A DNA stretch of 64,000 nt from Methylobacterium sp. R2-1 (lineage in GTDB: Bacteria; Pseudomonadota; Alphaproteobacteria; Rhizobiales; Beijerinckiaceae), in contig NZ_JACHWM010000016.1 of NCBI RefSeq assembly GCF_014191355.1, positions 97,860 to 161,859 on the forward strand. Direction: 5' to 3'. Positions within the stretch are counted from its first letter, which is position 1; every line of letters begins with the position of its first letter. Positions 33,378-42,485 of this stretch are shown piece by piece. The notes beneath the pieces are model-generated. The model was not told the DNA's origin, made no database searches, and saw only the letters and a list, made by a program, of their open reading frames with translations. The translations under genes were made by a program, and so were the position numbers.

Positions 33378-35453
33378 ATGAGCGGTGCAGACACGAGCCC
33401 GAAGGCGGCCCTGAGCCAGGGCGACAAGCTCGCGATCGACACGATCCGGACGCTCGCGATCGACGCAGTGCAGAAAGCGAATTCAGGACATGCCGGCGCG
33501 CCGATGGCGCTGGCGCCCGTCGCCTACACCCTTTGGAACCGGTATCTGCGTTACGATCCGGCCCATCCGCATTGGCCGAACCGGGACCGGTTCGTGCTCT
33601 CGGCGGGCCACGCCTCGATGCTGCTCTACGGGCTCTTGCATCTCGCCCGCGTGGCCGAGAAGGACGGCGGTAATTCCCCCGCGATCTCGCTCGACGACAT
33701 CAAGAAATTCCGGCAGCTCGACAGCCGCACGCCGGGTCACCCGGAATATCACTTCACCACCGGCGTGGAGACCACCACCGGCCCCCTCGGGCAGGGCGTG
33801 GCGAACTCGGTCGGCATGGCGATGGGCGGCCGCTTCAAGGGCGAGCGCCTGAACCGGCCCGACCTGCCGCTGTTCGACTACAACGTCTATGCCATCTGCT
33901 CGGACGGCGACCTGATGGAGGGCGTCTCCCAGGAGGCCGCCTCGATCGCGGGCCACCTGCGCCTTTCGAACCTGTGCTGGATCTACGACAACAACACCAT
34001 CACCATCGAGGGGCACACCGAACTCGCCTTTTCCGAGGAGGTCGCGGCCCGCTTCCTCGCCTATGGCTGGCAGGTGCTGCGGGTGGCCGACGCCAACGAC
34101 ACCCACGCCATCGCCTCGGCGCTCGAGACCTTCCTGCAATCGAGCGACCGCCCGACGCTGATCATCGTCAACTCGATCATCGGCTACGGTGCGCCGACCA
34201 AGCAGAACACGTCGAAGGCCCATTCCGACGCGCTCGGCCCCGACGAGGTGAAGGGCGCCAAGCGCGCCTATGGCTGGCCGGAGGATTCCGAGTTCCTCGT
34301 GCCCGACGGCGTCTACGACACCTTCGCCGACGGCATCGGCAAGCGCGGCGCTGCGCTCTACGCCCAGTGGCAGGGCTTCTTCGAGGCCGCCAAGGCGGCG
34401 GATGCCGAGCATGCCGAGGACCTCTCCGCCTTTCTCGAAGGCCGCCTGCCGGAAGGTTGGGAGAAGCACATCCCGGTCTTTGAGGCCGACGCCAAGGGGC
34501 TCGCGACGCGCGAATCCTCGGGCAAAGTTCTCAACGCCATCGCCAAGCACGTGCCGTTCCTGCTCGGCGGCTCGGCCGATCTTGCGCCGTCCAACAAGTC
34601 GAACCTCACCTTCGAGGGCGCGGGCTCGCTGACGCCGTTCGAGCCGGGCGGGCGCAACATCCATTTCGGCGTGCGCGAGCACGCCATGGGCTCGATCGTG
34701 AACGGCCTCGGCCTCGTCGGCCTGCGCGCCTACGGGGCGACCTTCCTCGTCTTCGCCGACTACATGCGCCCGCCGATCCGGCTCGCCTCGCTGATGGAGC
34801 TGCCGGTCTTCCACATCTTCACCCACGACTCGATTGGCGTGGGCGAGGACGGCCCGACTCACCAGCCGGTGGAGCAGCTGCTCTCGCTGCGCTGCATCCC
34901 CGGCCTCGTGACCCTGCGCCCAGCCGACGCCAACGAGGTGGCCGAGGCCTACCGGGTGATTTTCTCGCTTAAAGATCAGCCCGCGGTGCTGGCGCTCTCG
35001 CGCCAGCCGCTGCCGACCTTCGACCGGTCGAAATACGCACCGGCCTCCGGCACCGCGAAGGGGGCCTACGTGCTCGCCGACTGCGAGGGCACGCCCGATG
35101 TGATCCTGATCGGCACGGGCTCCGAGGTGCAGCTCTGCGTCGGCGCCTACGAGACCCTGAAGAGCGAGGGGTACAAGGCCCGCGTCGTCTCGATGCCGTC
35201 CTGGGACCTGTTCGAGCGACAGGACGAGAGCTACCGCAACAGCGTCCTGCCGCCCGAGGTGCTGGCGCGCGTCGCGGTGGAGCAGGGCAGCGTCATCGGC
35301 TGGGACCGCTACGCCGGTTCCTCCGGTTCGATCGTCGGCATGAGCACCTTCGGCGCTTCGGCCCCGATCAAGGACCTGCTCGGCAAGTTCGGCTTCACCG
35401 CCGAGAAGGTGATCGAAGCCGCCCGCGCGCAGGTGGCGAAGCACAAGAAGTAG
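33378..35453 (+). CDS. tkt: Transketolase
   Basis: This 691-aa thiamine-diphosphate enzyme moves two-carbon units between sugar phosphates. The family start is DTIRTLAIDAVQKANSGHAG. The ThDP/metal motif CSDGDLMEGVSQEAASIAGH...DNNTITIEG lies about residues 175-215. The pyrimidine-domain signature GVREHAMGSIVNGL is near 430 and THDSIGVGEDGPTHQPVEQL near 480. Length and motifs are complete. It lies between GH15 and the transaldolase-PGI fusion on the same strand, together covering much of the non-oxidative pentose phosphate pathway. A hairpin separates it from the next gene. Confidence 0.97.
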   Translation: MSGADTSPKAALSQGDKLAIDTIRTLAIDAVQKANSGHAGAPMALAPVAYTLWNRYLRYDPAHPHWPNRDRFVLSAGHASMLLYGLLHLARVAEKDGGNSPAISLDDIKKFRQLDSRTPGHPEYHFTTGVETTTGPLGQGVANSVGMAMGGRFKGERLNRPDLPLFDYNVYAICSDGDLMEGVSQEAASIAGHLRLSNLCWIYDNNTITIEGHTELAFSEEVAARFLAYGWQVLRVADANDTHAIASALETFLQSSDRPTLIIVNSIIGYGAPTKQNTSKAHSDALGPDEVKGAKRAYGWPEDSEFLVPDGVYDTFADGIGKRGAALYAQWQGFFEAAKAADAEHAEDLSAFLEGRLPEGWEKHIPVFEADAKGLATRESSGKVLNAIAKHVPFLLGGSADLAPSNKSNLTFEGAGSLTPFEPGGRNIHFGVREHAMGSIVNGLGLVGLRAYGATFLVFADYMRPPIRLASLMELPVFHIFTHDSIGVGEDGPTHQPVEQLLSLRCIPGLVTLRPADANEVAEAYRVIFSLKDQPAVLALSRQPLPTFDRSKYAPASGTAKGAYVLADCEGTPDVILIGTGSEVQLCVGAYETLKSEGYKARVVSMPSWDLFERQDESYRNSVLPPEVLARVAVEQGSVIGWDRYAGSSGSIVGMSTFGASAPIKDLLGKFGFTAEKVIEAARAQVAKHKK

Positions 35454-35465
35454 GCTCGGAGATCA

Positions 35466-35490
35466 ACCCTCCCCCGCACAGGGGGAGGGT
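35466..35490. terminator. Hairpin between tkt and tal-pgi
   Basis: A perfect 10-bp stem, ACCCTCCCCC with GGGGGAGGGT, has a five-base loop and no T-run. It lies 13 bases after the tkt stop. It could be an attenuator or RNA-stability element in a shared transcript rather than a full terminator. Confidence 0.55.
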
Positions 35491-35557
35491 AACGTGCGTC
35501 GCGCCGCCCTATCTACCGAGCGCGGGCTGCACGAGAAACCACGCGAGGACGACCGAG

Positions 35558-38383
35558 ATGAACGCGCTGAACGCCCTCTTCGCCGAGCACGAGCAGGCGG
35601 TCTGGCTCGACTTCGTGGCCCGCGGCTTCATCGCCAAGGGTGAACTCCAGGCACTGGTGGAGAAGGACGACCTGCGCGGCGTCACCTCCAACCCGGCGAT
35701 CTTCGAGAAGGCGATCGGCCACTCGGCCGAGTACGACGACAGCCTCAAGGCCGCCCTCGATCACAGCGATGCCCGCGTCATCGACCTCTACGAGGACCTC
35801 GCCATCGCCGACATCCAGGCGGCGGCCGATGTGCTGCGCCGCGTGTACGACACCAGCGACGGCGCCGACGGATACGTCAGCCTCGAAGTCTCGCCCTACC
35901 TCGCCCTCGATACCGAGGAGACGCTGAACGAGGCCCGCCGCCTCCACAAGGCGGTCGGCCGCGACAACCTGATGGTGAAGGTGCCGGCCACCCCGGCCGG
36001 CCTCCCGGCGATCCGCCAGCTCACGGCGGAGGGCATCTCGGTCAACATCACCCTGCTGTTCTCGCAAGACGTCTACGAGGAGGTTGCGAACGCCTTCATC
36101 GACGGCCTGACCGAGTTCGGGAAGAACGGCGGCGACGTCTCGAAGGTCGCGAGCGTGGCGAGCTTCTTCATCAGCCGCATCGACAGCCTCGTGGACAAGC
36201 GGCTCGACGAGGTCGGCGGTTACGAGGATCTCAAGGGCAAGGTGGCGATCGCCAATGCCAAGCTCGCCTACCAGCGCTACAAGCGCATCTTCTCCGGCCC
36301 GAAGTGGGAGGCGCTGGAGGCAAAGGGCGCCAAGGCGCAGCGCCTGCTCTGGGCCTCGACGGGCACCAAGAACAAGGCCTACTCCGACGTGCTTTACGTC
36401 GAAGAGCTGATCGGCAAAAACACCGTCAACACCATGCCGCCGGCCACCATGGACGCATTCCGCGACCACGGCCGGGTGCGGGCGACGCTGGAAGAGAATA
36501 TCGGCGAGGCCGAGACCGTGATGGCGCGGCTGGCGCAAGCCGGCATCGACATCGAGGCGGTGGCCCGCCAGCTCGTGGAAGAAGGCGTGCAGCTCTTCGT
36601 GGATGCCGCCGACGCCCTGCTCGGCGCCGTCGCGGGCAAGCGTGCCGCGCTCCTCGATCACCGTCTCGATGCGCAGACCTTCAAGTTCGACGACGCACTC
36701 CAGACGGCGACCGACAAGGCGGTCGAATCCTGGCGCGCCAGCGGCGCGATCCGCCGCCTCTGGGCGCACGACGCAACCGTCTGGACCGGCCGCGACGAGG
36801 ACAAGTGGCTCGGCTGGCTGCGCATCGTCGAGGACGAGCGGGAGCGGGTCGATCTCTACGAGAGCTTCGCCGACGAGGTTCGCGCCGAGGGCTTCACCGA
36901 TGCGGTGGTGCTCGGCATGGGCGGCTCCAGCCTCGGCCCTGAGGTGATCGCCGCGACCTACGGCCACCGCGACGGTTATCCGAAGCTGCGCATCCTCGAC
37001 TCGACCGATCCGGACGAGGTCCGCGCCGTCGAGGCGGCCGTGAACCTCGAGAAGACGCTGTTCATCGTCGCCTCCAAATCCGGCTCGACGCTGGAGCCCA
37101 ACGTGTTCCGCGATTACTTCCTCGGCCGGATGAAAGAGGTGGTGGGGCCTGAGAAGGCGGGCCGCCACTTCGTCGCCGTCACCGATTTCGGCTCGGCCAT
37201 GGAGAAGGCGGCCAAGGACGACGGCTTCCGAAAGATCTTCCTTGGCGTGCCACAGATCGGTGGGCGCTACTCGGTGCTCTCGGCCTTCGGCCTCGTTCCC
37301 GCGGCGGCGGCCGGGGTCGAGATCCGCGATTTCCTCGACCGCGCCCGGATGATGGTCCGCTCCTGCGGGCCGGCGGTGCCGCCCGCCGCCAATCCCGGCG
37401 TACGCCTCGGTGCCGCGATCGGCGTCGCGGCCAAGGAATTCGGGCGCGACAAGATCACGATCATCGCCTCCCCCGGCATCGACACGTTCGGCACCTGGGC
37501 CGAGCAGCTCATCGCCGAGTCGACCGGCAAGGAGGGCGTCGGCATCATCCCGATCGAGGGTGAGCCGGTGGGTGTGCCGGCCGTCTACGGCGAGGACCGC
37601 TTGTTCGTGTATCTGCGCCTGACAAGCCGGGCCGACGCCCGCCAGGACGAGGCCGTGAAGATCTTGGAGAGCGAGGCGCAGCCGGTGGTGCGCATCGACC
37701 TCGACAAGGCCGAGCAGCTTCCGCAGGAGTTCTTCCGCTTCGAGATCGCTACGGCGGTAGCGGGCGCGGTGCTCGGCATCAATCCCTTCGACCAGCCCGA
37801 CGTCGAGGCGAGCAAGATCGAGACGAAGAAGCTGTTCGCAAGCGCCGAGGAGACCGGGGCACTGCCGGCCGAGACGCCGATCTTCGAGGACGAGACGGTT
37901 GCGCTCTACGCCGATGCGGCCAACGCCGAGGCGCTGCGTCCCGGCGAGGGCTTCGACGCGATCGTGGCCGCGCATCTCGCTCGGGTAAAGCCGTGCGATT
38001 ACGTCGCCCTGCTGGCCTACGTGGAGCGCAACGAGGCGCACCACGCGACGCTTCAGGAGGCCCGCCTCGCTTTGCGCGACGCGCGCCGGGTCGCGACCTG
38101 CCTGGAATTCGGCCCCCGCTTCCTCCACTCGACGGGGCAGGCCTACAAGGGCGGTCCGGCGTCCGGTGTGTTCCTGCAGATCACCGCCGACCCGTCGGCC
38201 GATCTGCCGATCCCCGGGCGCAAGCTCGGTTTCAAGACGGTGATTGCCGCACAGGCGCGGGGCGATTTCGCCGTTCTCTCCGAGCGTAAGCGCCGTGCAC
38301 TGAGAATCCACCTCAAGGGCGGTGATGTCTCCGGTGGGGTGAAACGCGTCGCCGCGGCGATCAAGGCGACGGTTGCCGGATAA
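35558..38383 (+). CDS. tal-pgi: Bifunctional transaldolase / glucose-6-phosphate isomerase
   Basis: This 941-aa fusion joins transaldolase (about residues 1-370) and glucose-6-phosphate isomerase (about 385-941). The transaldolase part has GVTSNPAIFEKAI and the Schiff-base lysine in NLMVKVPATPAGLPAI, plus SVNITLLFSQDVYEEV. The isomerase part has VVLGMGGSSLGPEV, then FIVASKSGSTLEPN and GRYSVLSAFGLVP. The C-terminal region beyond about 800 contains FLHSTGQAYKGGPASGVFLQ, typical of this PGI type. Fusion puts fructose-6-phosphate made by transaldolase next to its isomerase. It follows transketolase on the same strand. Length and motifs appear intact. Confidence 0.96.
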   Translation: MNALNALFAEHEQAVWLDFVARGFIAKGELQALVEKDDLRGVTSNPAIFEKAIGHSAEYDDSLKAALDHSDARVIDLYEDLAIADIQAAADVLRRVYDTSDGADGYVSLEVSPYLALDTEETLNEARRLHKAVGRDNLMVKVPATPAGLPAIRQLTAEGISVNITLLFSQDVYEEVANAFIDGLTEFGKNGGDVSKVASVASFFISRIDSLVDKRLDEVGGYEDLKGKVAIANAKLAYQRYKRIFSGPKWEALEAKGAKAQRLLWASTGTKNKAYSDVLYVEELIGKNTVNTMPPATMDAFRDHGRVRATLEENIGEAETVMARLAQAGIDIEAVARQLVEEGVQLFVDAADALLGAVAGKRAALLDHRLDAQTFKFDDALQTATDKAVESWRASGAIRRLWAHDATVWTGRDEDKWLGWLRIVEDERERVDLYESFADEVRAEGFTDAVVLGMGGSSLGPEVIAATYGHRDGYPKLRILDSTDPDEVRAVEAAVNLEKTLFIVASKSGSTLEPNVFRDYFLGRMKEVVGPEKAGRHFVAVTDFGSAMEKAAKDDGFRKIFLGVPQIGGRYSVLSAFGLVPAAAAGVEIRDFLDRARMMVRSCGPAVPPAANPGVRLGAAIGVAAKEFGRDKITIIASPGIDTFGTWAEQLIAESTGKEGVGIIPIEGEPVGVPAVYGEDRLFVYLRLTSRADARQDEAVKILESEAQPVVRIDLDKAEQLPQEFFRFEIATAVAGAVLGINPFDQPDVEASKIETKKLFASAEETGALPAETPIFEDETVALYADAANAEALRPGEGFDAIVAAHLARVKPCDYVALLAYVERNEAHHATLQEARLALRDARRVATCLEFGPRFLHSTGQAYKGGPASGVFLQITADPSADLPIPGRKLGFKTVIAAQARGDFAVLSERKRRALRIHLKGGDVSGGVKRVAAAIKATVAG

Positions 38384-38617
38384 GGCTCCTCCTTCCCTCT
38401 CCCCAGGCGCAAGGAGAGGCCCGTGGGCACCCTGTCGTGTCTGCGGGAGGCGGATGTAGCGGCAGTGAGGGGGCGGCTCAGGAGACGGCTTCTCCGGCCT
38501 AGACCCCTCACTTTCCGCTGCTGCCTCGCTTTAGCGACGACAAGGTCGGTAAAGCGCTCTCCCCGCAAGCGGGGCGCGGGGATGCCGTGGCACCCGTGGG
38601 GATCGCCCGCGAAAAAA

Positions 38618-39262
38618 TCAGTCCGTCAGCGGGCCGGGGATCGCGGCTTCCGCCTTCAGCAGAAGCCGTTCCTCGTGGCGCTTCATGAACAGCCACAGGG
38701 CAAGGCCGCCGAAGACCACGAAGGCCAGCAGCGCGAGGCCCACGGGCCCGACAATGTGCTCGATGGAGCGGCCACAGGCATAGGCGCCGAAGCCCATGAT
38801 GCCGGCCCAGGCGAGGCCGCCGAGGCCGTTGAACAGCATGAAGCGGCGCGCATCGAGCCGGTTCACACCGGCCAGCACCGCCGCGTAGGCGCGCAGCATC
38901 GCCGTGAAGCGGCCGAAGAACACGATCTTCCCGCCATGCTCGCGGAACAGGTACTGGCCGAGCTTCAGCCGTCCGTGGTCGAGAGCGATGAGGTGGCCGT
39001 AGCGCAGCAGCAGCGGCATGCCCCATCGGCGCCCGACCCAGTAGCCGACATTGTCGCCGAGGATCGCGGCTGCGGCGGCGGCGGCGACGATGAGGACGAC
39101 GTTCAGGCTCCCGGTGCTGCCGGCATAGACCGCCGACGAGATCAGGATGGTCTCGCCCGGCATCGGCACCCCCGCGCTCTCCAGCGCGACGACAACGAAG
39201 ACGGCAAGATAGCCGTAATGGGCGATGAGGTCGGCGATCGGAAGTCCCTGGAGGAAGGACAT
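38618..39262 (-). CDS. DedA-family membrane protein
   Basis: This 214-aa inner-membrane protein of the DedA/SNARE-associated (VTT) family has several hydrophobic helices, including YLAVFVVVALESAGVPMPGE (conserved E-x-x-x-x-P-x-P-G-E) and the ILGDNVGYWVGRRWG segment. The FGRFTAMLRAYAAVLAGVNR segment (the F-x-R-x-x-P/M-x-x-R motif region) is near residue 110. DedA proteins are linked to undecaprenyl-phosphate and lipid recycling and to membrane stress resistance. The gene is isolated, convergent with tal-pgi. Confidence 0.93.
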   Translation of the reverse strand: MSFLQGLPIADLIAHYGYLAVFVVVALESAGVPMPGETILISSAVYAGSTGSLNVVLIVAAAAAAAILGDNVGYWVGRRWGMPLLLRYGHLIALDHGRLKLGQYLFREHGGKIVFFGRFTAMLRAYAAVLAGVNRLDARRFMLFNGLGGLAWAGIMGFGAYACGRSIEHIVGPVGLALLAFVVFGGLALWLFMKRHEERLLLKAEAAIPGPLTD

Positions 39263-39344
39263 GAAAGTGGACGTCTCCGCGGATCGTGGCGCGGCGCAGT
39301 CTGGTCATGAAGGTGGCCGCAACAGGGCGGCCGCGCCTTCCCTG

Positions 39345-39584
39345 TCAGCCGCTCAGGCCCGCCTCGGCAAGGGGATTGGCAAGGGGATCGGCAAGGAGTT
39401 CCGCCAGAGGCTCAGACGGGGCGGGTACTGAGCCGTTCCCGGTTGCCGCGATCGGGGACAGTGCAGCGACGGAGTCGTCCGCCGGCAGCGGCAGCAGACG
39501 CGCGAGACCCTCCGACACGCCGAACAGGATCGGGTTCGTCGAGAGGCCTGAGACGGGCGGGAGAAGGTGTGTGCTGTCGATCAT
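39345..39584 (-). CDS. Hypothetical protein, 79 aa, with C-terminal repeats
   Basis: The ATG at 39584 starts MIDSTHLLPPVSGLSTNPIL. The C-terminal part, ELLADPLANPLAEAG, is encoded by a 12-bp tandem repeat. No family is recognised and the ribosome site is weak. It is the only candidate in the ~450-base interval between dedA and the chemoreceptor gene. It could be a small real protein or a chance frame. Confidence 0.4.
   Translation of the reverse strand: MIDSTHLLPPVSGLSTNPILFGVSEGLARLLPLPADDSVAALSPIAATGNGSVPAPSEPLAELLADPLANPLAEAGLSG
39366..39401. repeat. 12-bp tandem repeat, three units
   Basis: GGCAAGGGGATT, GGCAAGGGGATC and GGCAAGGAGTTC are adjacent. On the minus strand they encode four-residue units of the form (D/N/E)-x-L-A at the end of the small hypothetical protein. 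The 12-base period is like that in thiE. Confidence 0.75.
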
Positions 39585-39716
39585 GACGGGCTCGGACCGC
39601 CCGGGAGCGGGAGTGTCTATAAGCCTTCCGCCGCCACCCGGTTGCATCGAAGCACAGACCGTCGTGACGTGCGGCACATTGGCTGCACCGAATCCGCCCG
39701 GTCCGCGCTCCCGTCC

Positions 39717-41177
39717 TCAGCTCGCCTTGAGGAATTTCTCGACGCTGGCGCCCAAGCCCGCGGAATGCTCCGACAGGTCGCCGGCAATGGTGCGGACTGC
39801 ATTGACGTGACTGCCGGTGGCGTCCGCCGCCGAGGAGACGCCGACGATGTTGCCGGACATCTCGTGCGTCGAGGCTGCCTGCTCCTCCACCGCGCTCGCC
39901 ATGGCGAGCGTCAGTCCCGAGAGGTCCGTCACCGCCGCGGTGATCGTGCCGATGGCTTCGACCGCTTCGCCGGTCGCGCTCTGGATCGCCGCGATCTGGC
40001 CGGAGATCTCGCCGGTCGCCCGCGCCGTCTGCTCCGCCAGCGCTTTCACCTCCGCGGCCACGACTGCGAAGCCGCGGCCGGCGGCACCCGCGCGAGCCGC
40101 CTCGATGGTGGCATTGAGCGCGAGCAGATTGGTCTGATCGGCGATCGACCGGATCATCGCCACCACTGCATCGACCTTGCGGGCGTTCTCGGCAAGCTGG
40201 CGAACCGTGAGATCGGTCGTCTCGGCCTGGGCCGCAATCCGCTGGGCGCGCTCTGAGACGCTGCCGACCTGCCCGGAGATCTCCTGGATCGAGGAGGTCA
40301 TCTGCGCCGAGCTCGCAGCCACGGAGGCCGCGCGCCGCCGGGCCTCCTCGGCCGAGCGCGACAGTTCCTCCGCCGAGTGCCCCATCCGCTCCACGGCCGA
40401 CCGCACCGCCTCGACCACCTGCGAAACGTCCGCCGACATCTGGACCTGCGCCGTGATCACGGACCACGTCAGCATCGGACCGATATACTCGCCCTCGGGC
40501 CCGTGGATCGCCGAGACGCGCAGGTCGAGGGTCTCGGGGCCGACCTTGATCTTGGCCCGGTGCGGCAGGCGGCTGCTGTCGGCCAGCATCGCACGCTGGT
40601 GGTGCGGGTTCTTGTGGAACACGTCGAAGGAACGTCCCAGCATCTCCGAGACCTTGATCGGCAGGTGCTTCTCGATCGTGGAGAGTGTCGTTACAGAAGT
40701 CCGGTTCAGATAGTTGATCTTGAACTCGTCCTTAGGGTCCGCCGTCATGACGGCGACGGGCATGCCGTCGATCATCGTCAGGAGCCGGCTCGTCTCGTTC
40801 TTCTTGGCGGTGATGTCGGTCGCGAACTTCACCACCCGCTCCGGTGTGCCGTCGGCTCCGAGCACCGGGTTGTAGGTCGCTTCCAGCCAGATTTTGCGTC
40901 CGGATTTGCCGAGGCGAAGGAACTCGCCCGATGCGTATTGGCCGCCGCGCAGCTTCTCCCAGAAGGTGCGGTAATCGGCGCTCTCGGCATAGGCGGCCTC
41001 GACGAAGAGACGATGATGCTTGCCCTTGATCTCATCGAGTCCGTAGCCGACGGCAGCTAGGAAATTCTGGTTCGCGTCCAGGATGGTGCCATCCATGGAA
41101 AACTCAATGGTGGCCAGCGACCGATCGAGTGCATCGAGCTTTGCCTGTGCGTCGCTTTGCTTTGATTTACGGAACAT
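39717..41177 (-). CDS. Soluble methyl-accepting chemotaxis protein with PAS domain
   Basis: This 486-aa chemoreceptor has no transmembrane helix or periplasmic domain. The PAS domain (about residues 12-130; LDANQNFLAAVGYGLDEIKG, then YASGEFLRLGKSGRKIWLEA) could bind heme or FAD. A second PAS-like region follows (about 130-250). The C-terminal signalling domain contains the hairpin tip IADQTNLLALNATIEAARAG (about 370-389) and adjacent methylation helices. The ATG at 41177 (MFRKSKQSD) is preferred; a longer frame starts 13 codons earlier. It is likely a cytoplasmic sensor of energy or oxygen. No other chemotaxis gene is near. Confidence 0.93.
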   Translation of the reverse strand: MFRKSKQSDAQAKLDALDRSLATIEFSMDGTILDANQNFLAAVGYGLDEIKGKHHRLFVEAAYAESADYRTFWEKLRGGQYASGEFLRLGKSGRKIWLEATYNPVLGADGTPERVVKFATDITAKKNETSRLLTMIDGMPVAVMTADPKDEFKINYLNRTSVTTLSTIEKHLPIKVSEMLGRSFDVFHKNPHHQRAMLADSSRLPHRAKIKVGPETLDLRVSAIHGPEGEYIGPMLTWSVITAQVQMSADVSQVVEAVRSAVERMGHSAEELSRSAEEARRRAASVAASSAQMTSSIQEISGQVGSVSERAQRIAAQAETTDLTVRQLAENARKVDAVVAMIRSIADQTNLLALNATIEAARAGAAGRGFAVVAAEVKALAEQTARATGEISGQIAAIQSATGEAVEAIGTITAAVTDLSGLTLAMASAVEEQAASTHEMSGNIVGVSSAADATGSHVNAVRTIAGDLSEHSAGLGASVEKFLKAS

Positions 41178-41521
41178 GGAAGAACCCCCGTGACACGATC
41201 TCTTTCCTAATGCCACTCGGCAAGGAGTGATCTTGTCATTGATGGGACGCGGATCTCGGCGGTTCAGCTCGATGTTTTTAATCCGCTCCTATATCCAATG
41301 TTCAATTTCGAGGTAAATTAACGATTAACATTAGTGAGGACTGTCGGCCCAAATCTCCGCAGTTGCCTCTCGATTTTTTGAAATATCATCCAAGTCCTGG
41401 AGAGACATCATAACATATGATGGCAACGCTCGGTTGGGGTGGGCATTTTAGCTTCGCCGGTCTGGGCCAGCCTAGCTCCGTCCCGTTCAATGGGAGTGGC
41501 AGGCGGCCGCGCCCGGAGGCC
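41178..41521. other. Chemoreceptor promoter region and gene-free interval
   Basis: About 340 bases hold no supported gene. 41270-41420 is distinctly AT-rich (for example GGTAAATTAACGATTAACATTAG and TTTTTTGAAATATCATCC). It is the likely promoter region of the chemoreceptor gene on the minus strand; no flagellar sigma-28 or other consensus was confirmed. Confidence 0.5.
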
Positions 41522-42394
41522 TCAGCGGCTGCGGACGAGGTCCTTGAGCGGCACCGGTGCGGCGTGAGGGCGGCTGCCGAGCATCGCATCGATGAGGGCT
41601 AGAACTTCCGCCCGGCCGACATTGGCTGCCGGCTCGAACGGGGTCCAAGTCTGGACGAAATCGAGGCGCTCGAACACGTCGCGGTAACGGCGCAGTTCGT
41701 TCACGGTCAGCGGTACGCCGCGTACGAAGGCTTTGTGCGCCGAGATGGTCAGCGCCTTGCGGAAGTCGTTCGGGTCGAGCTCGAACTTGAGCGCGTCGCC
41801 GCAGAAGCAGATCTTGCGCTTCCGGTCGAACAGCACGGCGTGGCCATCGAAATGGCCGGCCGTGCGGTGCAGTTCCAATCCGGGCAGGGGTTCCAGGAAG
41901 TCGTCGTAGGGCCAGGACACTTGGAGAGCCGCGCTCCAAGTGAAGTCGGCCGCCGGCAGGCACAGTTCCGGGTCGAGGCGGTCCTGAAGCTGCACCAGCG
42001 CCCCGTAGGAATGCGGGTGGGAGGCCGAGAGCACCTGCATGCCGCCGAGCTGCTCGATCTGGTCGAACGCCGCCTCGCTGAAGACGGGGCAGCCCTCGAA
42101 ACCCATATTCCCGTTCTCGGTCTGGATCAGGTAGGCGCTCGGGCCGATGCCGGAGACCGGCTCGTTCCAGAAGCGCCAGACCCCCGGCTCGAGCTCCTCC
42201 CAGTGACAGGGGAAGGCGTCCTGCGCCTCCCGCGCGGTGCGGAAGCGCCAGCCATCCTGCGGCACGACGTGGCGGGCGTCGAGGCACATCGGGCAATGCG
42301 GCGGCGTCTCGAAGTGGCGCTGCCAGAAGCCGCAATTGTCACAGGTGTAGGCGGGCAGCTTCAGGGCGCCCGCGAAGGGCAGATAACCGGGCAC
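41522..42394 (-). CDS. MBL-fold-like protein with N-terminal zinc ribbon
   Basis: This protein of about 290 aa joins a rubredoxin-like zinc ribbon (CDNCG near residue 16 and CPMC near 33) to a metallo-beta-lactamase-like fold. The usual HxHxDH motif is replaced by SASHPHSYGALVQLQ (about 125-139). Later MBL landmarks remain recognisable: TAGHFDGHAVLFDRKRKICF and CGDAL. The altered metal site suggests a changed or lost hydrolase activity. The start is uncertain: a GTG at 42394 with AGG seven bases upstream is preferred over a TTG two codons earlier. It lies just downstream of the RND operon terminator, so it has its own promoter or depends on readthrough. Confidence 0.75.
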   Translation of the reverse strand: MPGYLPFAGALKLPAYTCDNCGFWQRHFETPPHCPMCLDARHVVPQDGWRFRTAREAQDAFPCHWEELEPGVWRFWNEPVSGIGPSAYLIQTENGNMGFEGCPVFSEAAFDQIEQLGGMQVLSASHPHSYGALVQLQDRLDPELCLPAADFTWSAALQVSWPYDDFLEPLPGLELHRTAGHFDGHAVLFDRKRKICFCGDALKFELDPNDFRKALTISAHKAFVRGVPLTVNELRRYRDVFERLDFVQTWTPFEPAANVGRAEVLALIDAMLGSRPHAAPVPLKDLVRSR

Positions 42395-42408
42395 GGGCAA
42401 ACCTGTTT

Positions 42409-42448
42409 CAAAAAACGAGAACGGCCGGAAGCTAGTGCTCCCGGCCGT
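42409..42448 (-). terminator. Intrinsic terminator of the RND efflux operon
   Basis: On the minus strand the stem ACGGCCGG with CCGGCCGT (inner AGC/GCT pairs, four-base loop) spans 42448-42421 and is followed by TCTCGTTTTTT. It lies 38 bases after the RND permease stop and just before the MBL-fold gene. Confidence 0.82.
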
Positions 42449-42485
42449 CTTCGCATCCCCTTCCGCGTTCCGACCGCGCGCTGCC

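Noticed and set aside
33483..38311. Long minus-strand frames opposite transketolase and tal-pgi (653 and 932 aa)
   Set aside because: They are mirror frames of two unmistakable enzymes on the plus strand.
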